Assembly (NCBI GenBank): GCA_014801525.1
Contig: JAAVEB010000009.1
Location: 1 to 52,328 of the forward strand
From: Bacteroides sp.
GTDB lineage: Bacteria; Bacteroidota; Bacteroidia; Bacteroidales; Muribaculaceae
Direction of reading: 5' to 3'
Length of the DNA stretch: 52,328 bases
Of the stretch, positions 24,497-32,317 are shown piece after piece; position 1 is the stretch's first letter; every line of letters begins with the position of its first letter. Made by a program: the position numbers and the translations under genes. Below the pieces are notes generated by a model that was given only the letters and a program-made list of their open reading frames with translations, did not search any database and was not told the origin of the DNA.

Positions 24497-26734
24497 ATGG
24501 AAGAAGTCAAAAAACTCACTCCTGAAGAGGAAGATAGAATCATAGAAGCCGAATTTAAGGACGTGCTTGACGGATATCTTGCCAGCAACCACCGCAAGAA
24601 AGTAGAGATTATCGAACGCGCCTATCGGTTTGCGAAAGAAGCCCATAAGGGAATACGCCGCCGATCGGGAGAACCTTATATACTCCACCCCATAGCCGTG
24701 GCAAAGATCGCAAGCCAGGAAATAGGGCTCGGCTCTACGTCAATATGCGCCGCGCTGCTTCATGATGTGGTTGAAGACACCGAATACACCGTTGAAGACA
24801 TTGAGCAGCATTTCGGCAAAAAAATCGCCCAGCTTGTTGCCGGACTCACAAAGATTTCCGGCGGTATTTTCGGCGACAAAGCTTCGGCTCAGGCTGAAAA
24901 CTTCCGCAAGCTGCTCCTCACGATGAGCGAAGACATCAGGGTGGTGCTGATAAAAATGGCGGACCGCCTTCACAACATGCGCACCCTCGGGTCCATGGCT
25001 CCCAACAAGCAATATAAAATCGCCGGTGAAACGCTCTACATTTATGCCCCTCTCGCCCACCGACTCGGGCTTTTCGCCATCAAGACCGAACTTGAAGACC
25101 TGAGTTTCAAATATGAGCATCCCGCCGCCTATGCGAGAATCCAGGAACAAATCAAAGCCACCGAGCTGCATCGTTCATCGGTCTACAATGACTTCTCCCA
25201 GCCGATATATGAGAAATTAAATGAGCTCGGAATAAAGTTTGACGCAAAAGCGCGCCTGAAATCAGTGTATTCGATATGGCGCAAAATGCAAACGAAAAAT
25301 ATTCCCTTTGAAGAGGTCTATGACCTATATGCCATGCGCATCATCTTTGACTGCGACGACATTTCAAAGGAAAAGGCTATCTGCTGGCAAATCTACTCAG
25401 CCATCACCGATATTTACCGACTCCATCCCGAGCGCACGCGCGACTGGATCAGCGTGCCTAAAGCCAACGGCTATCAGGCGCTGCACCTCACCGTGATGGG
25501 TCCCGACGGAAACTGGATCGAGGTTCAGATACGCTCCCGCAGAATGGACGAGATAGCCGAACTCGGATTTGCCGCCCACTGGAAATATAAAATCGGCGAG
25601 GGCGACGAGGAAAGCGAGCTTAACGCATGGCTGTCAACAATCAAGGATATTCTCGACAATCCCGAGCCAAATGCCATCGACTTCCTTGACACTCTCAAGC
25701 TGAATCTGTTTGCATCGGAAATAGTCGTTTTCACTCCGAAAGGCGAGCTCCTCACCCTGCCAAACAATTCATCGGTGCTCGACGTGGCTTTTGAGCTTCA
25801 CTCCCAGATAGGCATACACTGCATTGCCGGAAAAGTGAACCACAAACTGGTTCCCCTGAGCCACAAACTCAATTCAGGCGACCAGGTGGAAGTGCTCACC
25901 TCTCAATCACAGACACCGAAACCCGAGTGGATAAACTTCCTCGCCACCGCAAAAGGCAAAACACGCCTCAGAGCGGCTTTGCGCAAAGAGCTTCAGCCCG
26001 TGGTGGAAGAGGGAAAAAAAATCTACGAGGCATTCCTTGCTGAAAACGGCATCATAGAGAACAACGAGGTTGTCACCAAAATACTCGGCGCGCTCCACGT
26101 GCAGAACAAAGACCAGCTCTTCACCATTCTCGGCAAAAAGGAGGCGACTCTGCCCGCATATCTGATAAAGACCCTTAAGCCGACCAACCCGTCGCTGTTC
26201 TCCAAAATACTGCGTCCGCTCACAGGAAGAAAAGCCAATGATAAAAACAACGCTGCCGACAAAACGTCAAAGAAACCCATAAACATGAAAGAGACCTATG
26301 TGCTTAGGTCTGACGCTCAGGGCTCCAACTTCAAACTCTCGGACTGTTGCCAGCCTATCCCGGGCGACGACGTGATGGGTTGGGTCAATGACGACGGAGA
26401 GGTGGAACTCCACTCACTGTCATGTCCGAGAGCCCAAGTGCTCAAAGCAAGTTTCGGCAAGCGAATACTTAACACGGAATGGGCTCCGCAAGTGGGAATG
26501 TTCCATGCCAACGTGCGCATAGAAGGTATTGACCGTTTCGGCATACTTCAAGAAATCATTCAAATGATTTCAACTCACCTCGCCATCAACATCAGAAAAC
26601 TGGATATCGAGGCTGACAACGAAGTGTTCCATTGTGACCTCGGCGTACTTGTCAACGACGCCAAAGTGGTTTCGGATTTATGTTCAAAACTCCGAACCAT
26701 CAAGGGTGTCCAACGAGCCAACCGCATAAACTAA
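24497..26734 (+). CDS. spoT: Bifunctional (p)ppGpp synthetase/hydrolase (RelA/SpoT)
   Basis: 745 residues. The N-terminal HD domain (about 45-200) keeps the hydrolase motif HDVVED (89-94). The synthetase domain (about 250-365) has DLYAMRIIFDC and NGYQALHLTV. The TGS domain begins at about 410 (VFTPKGELLTLPNNSSVLDV), a helical/zinc-finger region with DCCQPIPGDDVMGW lies near 618, and an ACT domain ends the protein (about 668-745). This is the complete long-RSH architecture; with the HD residues intact the enzyme should both make and degrade (p)ppGpp. A TAAGTTTG box at 24434-24441 may be the -7 element, but no good -33 was found. The PgpH-like gene follows after 6 bp. Confidence 0.95.
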   Translation: MEEVKKLTPEEEDRIIEAEFKDVLDGYLASNHRKKVEIIERAYRFAKEAHKGIRRRSGEPYILHPIAVAKIASQEIGLGSTSICAALLHDVVEDTEYTVEDIEQHFGKKIAQLVAGLTKISGGIFGDKASAQAENFRKLLLTMSEDIRVVLIKMADRLHNMRTLGSMAPNKQYKIAGETLYIYAPLAHRLGLFAIKTELEDLSFKYEHPAAYARIQEQIKATELHRSSVYNDFSQPIYEKLNELGIKFDAKARLKSVYSIWRKMQTKNIPFEEVYDLYAMRIIFDCDDISKEKAICWQIYSAITDIYRLHPERTRDWISVPKANGYQALHLTVMGPDGNWIEVQIRSRRMDEIAELGFAAHWKYKIGEGDEESELNAWLSTIKDILDNPEPNAIDFLDTLKLNLFASEIVVFTPKGELLTLPNNSSVLDVAFELHSQIGIHCIAGKVNHKLVPLSHKLNSGDQVEVLTSQSQTPKPEWINFLATAKGKTRLRAALRKELQPVVEEGKKIYEAFLAENGIIENNEVVTKILGALHVQNKDQLFTILGKKEATLPAYLIKTLKPTNPSLFSKILRPLTGRKANDKNNAADKTSKKPINMKETYVLRSDAQGSNFKLSDCCQPIPGDDVMGWVNDDGEVELHSLSCPRAQVLKASFGKRILNTEWAPQVGMFHANVRIEGIDRFGILQEIIQMISTHLAINIRKLDIEADNEVFHCDLGVLVNDAKVVSDLCSKLRTIKGVQRANRIN

Positions 26735-26740
26735 ACCGAC

Positions 26741-28801
26741 ATGAACAAATTGTTTTCAAAAGACAATATTATAAGGACACTGCTTTTTATCGGAGCCGCC
26801 CTGCTCATCGTGTGGCTGCTTCCGCGCAAACACGGAAACGCCTATCATTATGAAATGGGGAAACCGTGGTCCTATTCGCTGCTGACGGCTCCCTCTGACA
26901 TGCCTATCTATCTCGACACGATACGCGCGCAACATCGCCGCGACAGCATCACCCGAAATTTCGTTCCGGTATATGTGCGCGACGTAACCTCTGAGAAATC
27001 AACCGTTTCAGCCTATGCCGCGCGACTGAACACCACCCAAGGTCTGGAACTGTCGCCTGCTGAAAGAAATCAACTGATAAACGCGCTGAGAAATATTATT
27101 GAAAACGGAATTGTCGATCAAACCACCTATCAGGATGTCCGCGCAGGGAAACTGACCGAAGTGAGATTCATTCACGATAACACGGCAATATCCATCCCGA
27201 CGCGCAATTTCCTGTCGGCACGCGCAGCCTATTCGAGTCTCGACAGCATCTTCGGCGAGAATCGTTTCCGCAAGGCAATAGAGCAGACTGCCATGTCCAA
27301 GTTCTTGATTCCCACCATATACCTCGACACTGCCGCCACGCAAAAACTGTTTGAAGAAGCGATGCAAAAGGCGATGGCTCCGGTGGGTGTCATACAGCAG
27401 GGAGAGCGCATCATCGACAAGGGCGATATCGTCACTCCCGAACTTTACACTCTGCTCAAGACCTACGACCGGATATCAAAAACGAAATCAGCACACCAGG
27501 TAGATCGCCATCACTATCCCATTTTAGGACAATTTCTGTATGTGACCATTCTTTTAGGGTGTCTCTACATGTTCCTCTCCCTGTTCAGATGGAGAACATT
27601 CGGCAACATCCGCCAGATGGTGTTTATCATGGCGCTTATAACGGCATTTGTCCTGTTTGCCTACGGCATGTCAGAATCGTTCCGCAACGGTCTCTACATG
27701 GTTCCATTCACAGTCGTGGCAATCATGATGGTGGTCTTCTTCGACAGCCGCACCGCATATTTCGTCTATCTTATCCTGGTGTTGCTATGCGCCATCATCT
27801 CCACCTCCCCCATGGAGTTCCTGTTTCTCCAGATTGTTGCCGGCATAGTCGCCATAGGCTCGCTCAAAGAGCTTGACAAGCGCAGCCAACTCGTCAGAGC
27901 GGCGCTGTTCATATTCATCGCCTACTGCCTTGCCTATGTCGCTATCGAGGTCATGCAGACCGGCACGCTCGACAAACTGAATCCGCGCATGTTCGGCTAT
28001 CTCGGCATCAATGCCGTTCTCATCTCGTTTGCCTACGTTCTTGTATTTGTCATTGAAAAACTCTTTGGGTTCACATCGTCGGTGACGCTTGTCGAACTGT
28101 CGGACGTCAACAACCCTATCCTGAGAGAGCTGTCGGAGAATTGTCCCGGCACATTCCAGCACTCGGTCCAGGTGAGCAGTCTCGCATCGGAAGCCGCCCA
28201 CCGCATCGGCGCCAATGTGCAACTCGTCAGGACCGGCGCGCTCTACCATGACATTGGCAAAATCAACAATCCCGCATTTTTCACTGAAAATCAGCACGGA
28301 GTCAATCCTCACGACGCGCTCAACGCCGTGCAGAGCGCGCGAATAGTCATCAATCACATAAACGACGGCGTGCGTCGCGCCGACAAAGCTAAACTCCCCT
28401 CGATAATAAAAGACTTCATACGCCAGCACCATGGCGCGGGCAAAGCCAAATATTTCTATAACACCTATAGCAACGAGCATCCCGACGAGGTGGTCGACGC
28501 AGCGCCGTTCACCTACCCCGGTCCAAATCCGCAGACTCGCGAAACGTCGCTGCTGATGATGGCTGATGCGGTCGAGGCAGCCTCGCGATCGCTGAAAGAG
28601 CATACGCCTGAAGCGATAGCCGAGCTGGTGAACCGACTGATCGACTCACAGATTGCCGACGGACTTCACAACGAGTCGCCGATATCTTTCCGTGACGTGA
28701 AAATCATAAAAGAAGCGTTTATCGAACGACTGCGCACCATGTATCATGCCCGCATAAGTTATCCAGAGTTAAAAAACGCAGAAAGCGACGAAACGAAATA
28801 A
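26741..28801 (+). CDS. 7TM-HD phosphodiesterase (PgpH family)
   Basis: 686 residues. One N-terminal membrane helix (about 12-28), an extracytoplasmic 7TMR-HDED domain (about 45-250), seven membrane helices (about 265-450), then a cytoplasmic HD domain from about 470 with HDIGKINNP near residue 502 and FIRQHHGAGKA near 566. In Listeria, PgpH of this architecture hydrolyses c-di-AMP, and that is the expected role here. The frame begins 6 bp after spoT without a terminator between them, so the two messenger enzymes are probably one transcript. No c-di-AMP cyclase is in the window. Confidence 0.9.
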   Translation: MNKLFSKDNIIRTLLFIGAALLIVWLLPRKHGNAYHYEMGKPWSYSLLTAPSDMPIYLDTIRAQHRRDSITRNFVPVYVRDVTSEKSTVSAYAARLNTTQGLELSPAERNQLINALRNIIENGIVDQTTYQDVRAGKLTEVRFIHDNTAISIPTRNFLSARAAYSSLDSIFGENRFRKAIEQTAMSKFLIPTIYLDTAATQKLFEEAMQKAMAPVGVIQQGERIIDKGDIVTPELYTLLKTYDRISKTKSAHQVDRHHYPILGQFLYVTILLGCLYMFLSLFRWRTFGNIRQMVFIMALITAFVLFAYGMSESFRNGLYMVPFTVVAIMMVVFFDSRTAYFVYLILVLLCAIISTSPMEFLFLQIVAGIVAIGSLKELDKRSQLVRAALFIFIAYCLAYVAIEVMQTGTLDKLNPRMFGYLGINAVLISFAYVLVFVIEKLFGFTSSVTLVELSDVNNPILRELSENCPGTFQHSVQVSSLASEAAHRIGANVQLVRTGALYHDIGKINNPAFFTENQHGVNPHDALNAVQSARIVINHINDGVRRADKAKLPSIIKDFIRQHHGAGKAKYFYNTYSNEHPDEVVDAAPFTYPGPNPQTRETSLLMMADAVEAASRSLKEHTPEAIAELVNRLIDSQIADGLHNESPISFRDVKIIKEAFIERLRTMYHARISYPELKNAESDETK

Positions 28802-28856
28802 GATTCGGCAACAATTCTGCGTTAGAATTATAGTAACCACGTAACCTGACTGAACA

Positions 28857-29660
28857 ATGAAACATATTTTCACCGCCATCTTGATGACAATACTCCTGTC
28901 ATTCACTCTTGACGCCGCTTCGCCGAAAAATGAGAAAAAACAGTCTTGGGAGAAGCCCGACATGGAAGCTATACGCAAGGAGGTCAACAACCCTTCCTCA
29001 AAATACTATTACCCGAAGCTGTTCAAAATGTTTGTCCACAACGACACGGCAATGAACCTTAAGCAATTCCGCCACCTCTATTTGGGATATGTGTTTCAGG
29101 AAGACTATAACCCTTACCGCCGCAGCGAATATTCGTCGATGGTAGAAGACCTGTATTATCGTGGCAAACACACCGCAGCAGAATGTGACACAATCATAAA
29201 ATATGCTGAACTGTCATTAAAGGACGACCCGTTTGATCTGCGTCAAATGACATTCCTAATCTACGCCTACCGCGAGAAACACAAGAATCATCTCGCCTCG
29301 ATATGGCAATACAAACTCAACCACATTCTTGAGGCAATAATCTCTACCGGCACAGGATTAACTACTGAAAACGCATGGATTGTCACCAATCCGCAGCATG
29401 AATATAATCTGATAAACTTTCATGACTATATCGCCGAATCGCACGAGGACGCGCCACCCCACTATGACTACATCAGCATAAAGCCTAAGAACGACAAGAG
29501 TCCAAAGGGGTTCTATTTTGACGTGTTCTATGTGCTGAGCGAGTATAACCGCAAGTTTCCCGACGAGCCTGAAGCAACAGGCGACGATGACGCCGACGCG
29601 GATAGCGACGACGATATTATTGATGCCGAGCAGGAAGAAGCAGAGGAAACTCAAGAGTAG
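28857..29660 (+). CDS. DUF4919-type secreted protein
   Basis: 267 residues with a signal peptide (about 1-19, ending DAASP). The body has VNNPSSKYYYPKLFKMFVHN and FRHLYLGYVFQEDYNPY, matching the DUF4919 family known mainly from Bacteroidales, whose function is unknown. The last 30 residues are almost entirely Asp, Glu and Ala (ATGDDDADADSDDDIIDAEQ), an acidic tail that may bind cations. It starts 55 bp after the PgpH-like gene and converges with the DUF2461 gene, 13 bp away. Confidence 0.75.
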   Translation: MKHIFTAILMTILLSFTLDAASPKNEKKQSWEKPDMEAIRKEVNNPSSKYYYPKLFKMFVHNDTAMNLKQFRHLYLGYVFQEDYNPYRRSEYSSMVEDLYYRGKHTAAECDTIIKYAELSLKDDPFDLRQMTFLIYAYREKHKNHLASIWQYKLNHILEAIISTGTGLTTENAWIVTNPQHEYNLINFHDYIAESHEDAPPHYDYISIKPKNDKSPKGFYFDVFYVLSEYNRKFPDEPEATGDDDADADSDDDIIDAEQEEAEETQE

Positions 29661-29675
29661 CAGTCAGCTGCTACT
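29656..29675. terminator. Hairpin between two convergent genes
   Basis: AGTAGCAG (29656-29663) pairs perfectly with CTGCTACT (29668-29675) over a 4-base loop. The left arm contains the DUF4919 stop codon and the right arm reaches into the DUF2461 stop codon. Neither side has a T-run, so it may be a weak bidirectional terminator. Confidence 0.5.
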
Positions 29676-30330
29676 ATTCCTCGATAGAGTAGTTGAGAAA
29701 ATCGACAAATGGCTTCATCCTGTGGTAAATTTCAGCGGCTTTCTCCGGCCATGACGGATCGTTGAAAAACTTTTCATCGAGCATCACAGCCTTGCCATAA
29801 TCCTTCATTCTCAAATATTCAAGGTTAGGATGATCCTTTGCCCAGCCCTGAGGCGCGGTTTTCAGACTGTCGCCACACCACTCGGCGCCTTCAACAGCCG
29901 ACACTTCCTCAAACTCCTCGATATTGTCCACAACAGCGTGGCGGAGCTTCTTCAACACAGCCGATTCAGGATGCCATATACCGGCATACAATCCCGTTTC
30001 ACCGGGGCGAATGTCCATGTGAAGATAATAGCAAGCACGCTCGGCATGGCGTCCATAGGCACTTATCGATGCCGAGAAATAAACCTTAAACGGTGTTTTA
30101 TCTTGGGAAAAGCGGGTATCGCGATAAATGCGATAAGCTGACTGCGATGCCGAAAAACGCGCCAACCCCGGCTCCCATTGAGCCATGCAGTCAATCATGC
30201 ACTGAAGATCGGCAAGCCACAGGGCGCGCAACTCGTCATATTCCGCTTTATGCTCTTTAAACCACTCTCTATTATTATTTTTTGACAGTTTGCGAAGAAA
30301 AGCAAACAGTCGGGGCATATAATATGTCAT
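29674..30330 (-). CDS. DUF2461-domain protein
   Basis: 218 residues, cytoplasmic. The N-terminal LSKNNNREWFKEHKAEYD, the YRIYRDTRFSQDKTPFKVYF motif (about 66-85) and YYLHMDIRPGETGLYAGIWH identify DUF2461, a widespread bacterial family of unknown function. It is the last gene of the psd-pssA operon, after a 6-bp gap. Confidence 0.85.
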   Translation of the reverse strand: MTYYMPRLFAFLRKLSKNNNREWFKEHKAEYDELRALWLADLQCMIDCMAQWEPGLARFSASQSAYRIYRDTRFSQDKTPFKVYFSASISAYGRHAERACYYLHMDIRPGETGLYAGIWHPESAVLKKLRHAVVDNIEEFEEVSAVEGAEWCGDSLKTAPQGWAKDHPNLEYLRMKDYGKAVMLDEKFFNDPSWPEKAAEIYHRMKPFVDFLNYSIEE

Positions 30331-30336
30331 CGATTA

Positions 30337-30675
30337 TCACTTTATTTCAATCCATTCGGCATCACTCACCTGCTCTTCCGTCTCATAACGGACCTCCTCG
30401 CCCGATTCCGAGGCGCGGAAAGTTGTCGTTTCCTCTATAATCTCTTCAAATTCCACATACTCGCCGTCATTGCGGTCGAAAACCTTCTTCTTCCGTTTCG
30501 GCTCAGTTTGAGAAGCTGACTGAGAGTTGCGGCGATACCTTTCACCACCGAAGAAGCCGGAAGAATCAGACGGACGGCGACGGAAAAGATTGAAAATGCC
30601 GCCAAACAGTTTGCTCAGCAACACTACCGGAAAAACAATGAATATGATTATAAGGAAAAGAAGAAAATATGCCAT
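30337..30675 (-). CDS. DUF4834-like small membrane protein
   Basis: 112 residues: an N-terminal membrane helix (about 2-22), a basic Arg/Lys region (LFRRR at about 30-34 and PKRKKKVF at 60-67), then an acidic Glu-rich C-terminus (EYVEFEEIIEETTTF and the end). This matches the general form of DUF4834, a Bacteroidetes family of unknown role. Co-transcription with pssA and psd hints at a place in the phospholipid membrane, but nothing more can be said. Confidence 0.6.
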   Translation of the reverse strand: MAYFLLFLIIIFIVFPVVLLSKLFGGIFNLFRRRPSDSSGFFGGERYRRNSQSASQTEPKRKKKVFDRNDGEYVEFEEIIEETTTFRASESGEEVRYETEEQVSDAEWIEIK

Positions 30676-30720
30676 GTTGTGTATTGATTATAGTAGAAAG
30701 ACAGATGATTCCCCCTGATT

Positions 30721-31401
30721 CTAAGCCTCGCGCTGTTCAGGAAGCAGAGAAAGGAGAATATAGAAAATAATACTCAGCGAAAAGCCCGCTACCCCGAAAA
30801 ATGCCACAAACAACACCGCTCCCAAGAGCACGGCGTAACGACGCATATTCTCCTTGAGCCTGAAGTTTTTGAACTTAAGGGAAAACATCTTGAAGCGGGT
30901 AAGCACCATCAGCAACGAGATTATCACGATTGCCGCAACCATCACCGCATCGCCGGGATAGCCGTAGGTGGAGATAAAAGAGCACGCGCCAATCCAGAAA
31001 ATAGCGTTTGCCGGAATAGGCATTCCGAGAAAATATGTGGTCTGGCGGTCGTCAATATTGAATTTGGCAAGGCGAATCTCTCCAAACACCGGTATAAGCA
31101 AAGCTATCAGTGGAAGGCATCCGCCGGTATAGATGCTCATCACATTAAACATCAACAGACCCGGAGCCACTCCGAAGCTCACGAGATCGCTCAACGAATC
31201 AAGCTGCTTTCCGAGATTGGAATAAGCGTGAAGCAATCGAGCGAGAGCGCCGTCAAGAAAATCACACAACGCCGCAATACCGATAAGCGCGCACGCCCAT
31301 TGAAAATTCTCCTCAAACGAAGCTATAATAGCGAGAGCCCCACACACGAGGCTGAGACAGGTTATCGTATTTGGTATATTGGAAATTATTCTTTTCAGCA
31401 T
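30721..31401 (-). CDS. pssA: CDP-diacylglycerol--serine O-phosphatidyltransferase
   Basis: 226 residues with 7-8 membrane helices. The CDP-alcohol phosphotransferase signature D-G-x2-A-R-x8-G-x3-D-x3-D is exact (DGALAR at about residues 50-55, then G-KQL-D-SLS-D). The enzyme makes phosphatidylserine from CDP-diacylglycerol and serine. The Bacteroidetes form is integral to the membrane, unlike the PssA of E. coli. It starts 6 bp after psd, whose product decarboxylates its product. Confidence 0.93.
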   Translation of the reverse strand: MLKRIISNIPNTITCLSLVCGALAIIASFEENFQWACALIGIAALCDFLDGALARLLHAYSNLGKQLDSLSDLVSFGVAPGLLMFNVMSIYTGGCLPLIALLIPVFGEIRLAKFNIDDRQTTYFLGMPIPANAIFWIGACSFISTYGYPGDAVMVAAIVIISLLMVLTRFKMFSLKFKNFRLKENMRRYAVLLGAVLFVAFFGVAGFSLSIIFYILLSLLPEQREA

Positions 31402-31407
31402 GATTCA

Positions 31408-32073
31408 CTATTTTAAGCGGGCAACTTCAGTGACACCACCCGTGGTCCTATCGCCCAGTTTCACATAAATCTCAGTTCCCAGCGGAAGATATAAATCCAC
31501 GCGCGAGCCAAACTTGATAAATCCCATGTGGTCATGAATCGACGCTTCGTCGCCCGGGCAAGCGTAGGTCACGATTCGACGCGCCACGGCTCCGGCAATC
31601 TGCCTCATCAACACAAGCTGACCGTTTTTCGCTTTTATGACCACGGTAGAGCGTTCATTCTCCGTGCTGGCTTTCGGCAGATACGCCGAAAGGAACCTGC
31701 CGCTGTGATGCTTCACATATACCACCTCTCCGTCGACCGGAAACCAGTTGGCATGAACATTGACTACCGACATGAATATCGACAACTGAATGCAGCGGCA
31801 ATGAAGATATTCGTCCTCAAAAGTCTCCTCCAGCGCCACCACTTTACCATCGGCTGAGGCAACCACCACATTTTCAGTGTTTCCCTTAAAATTTCGGCGT
31901 GGCGATCTGAAGAAATTCAGAACGAGAAGATAGATAATCAATGATATGGACGAGAAGAGAATGGGAATCCATTCAGGGCGTATGAAGAGCCATGCCGGAA
32001 TGTTGATTACCAGCAATATACCAAACAGCAAAAACAATATGTTCAGTCCTTCTTGGTGAATTTTGACCCTCAT
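31408..32073 (-). CDS. psd: Phosphatidylserine decarboxylase proenzyme
   Basis: I choose ATG 32073 (221 residues, MRVKIHQEG) over a TTG at 32094, because the predicted transcript would start near 32085. Two membrane helices near the N-terminus (about 13-50) precede the catalytic domain. HMGFIKFGSRVDLYLP near 180-195 contains the Gly-Ser self-cleavage site that generates the pyruvoyl cofactor, and VHANWFPVDGEVVYVKHHSG is conserved in the short, archaeal/PSD-A type. It converts phosphatidylserine to phosphatidylethanolamine. It is first in the operon with pssA, DUF4834 and DUF2461. Confidence 0.93.
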   Translation of the reverse strand: MRVKIHQEGLNILFLLFGILLVINIPAWLFIRPEWIPILFSSISLIIYLLVLNFFRSPRRNFKGNTENVVVASADGKVVALEETFEDEYLHCRCIQLSIFMSVVNVHANWFPVDGEVVYVKHHSGRFLSAYLPKASTENERSTVVIKAKNGQLVLMRQIAGAVARRIVTYACPGDEASIHDHMGFIKFGSRVDLYLPLGTEIYVKLGDRTTGGVTEVARLK

Positions 32074-32091
32074 CGTTTTCAAATAATGATG

Positions 32092-32123
32092 CAAAGGTAA
32101 GATTTTTGCAGTGATTTAACAAA
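32092..32123 (-). promoter_or_regulatory. Promoter of the psd operon
   Basis: On the minus strand: TTTG (32123-32120), 20 bp, then TACCTTTG (32099-32092), a full consensus match. The start near 32085 lies downstream of the possible TTG start at 32094, which supports the ATG at 32073. Confidence 0.7.
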
Positions 32124-32203
32124 AAATATATGTGGAAATATTGTCTTGCGGAACTACAATGTGGAAATCTCGATTAGACACAATATTATTTTGGTTCATT
32201 CAC

Positions 32204-32232
32204 GTTGCATTCAATATTTTTTATTACTTTTG
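32204..32232 (+). promoter_or_regulatory. Promoter of the TonB receptor/lipoprotein operon
   Basis: TACTTTTG at 32225-32232 fits the -7 consensus; a partial -33 (GTTG) is at 32204-32207, spacing 17. A start near 32239 gives an AT-rich leader of about 80 bases before the ATG at 32318. Confidence 0.5.
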
Positions 32233-32317
32233 TGAATAATTTTTAAAATTCAAGTGGCATATTATTTTTCCAGTTATTGCATAAACAATTATTAACATTT
32301 CTAACCAAGTCATTATT

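Noticed and set aside
27785..28603. 272-codon minus-strand frame inside the PgpH-like gene
   Set aside because: Long but antisense to the HD domain with intact HDIGKI; its sequence has no recognisable domain.
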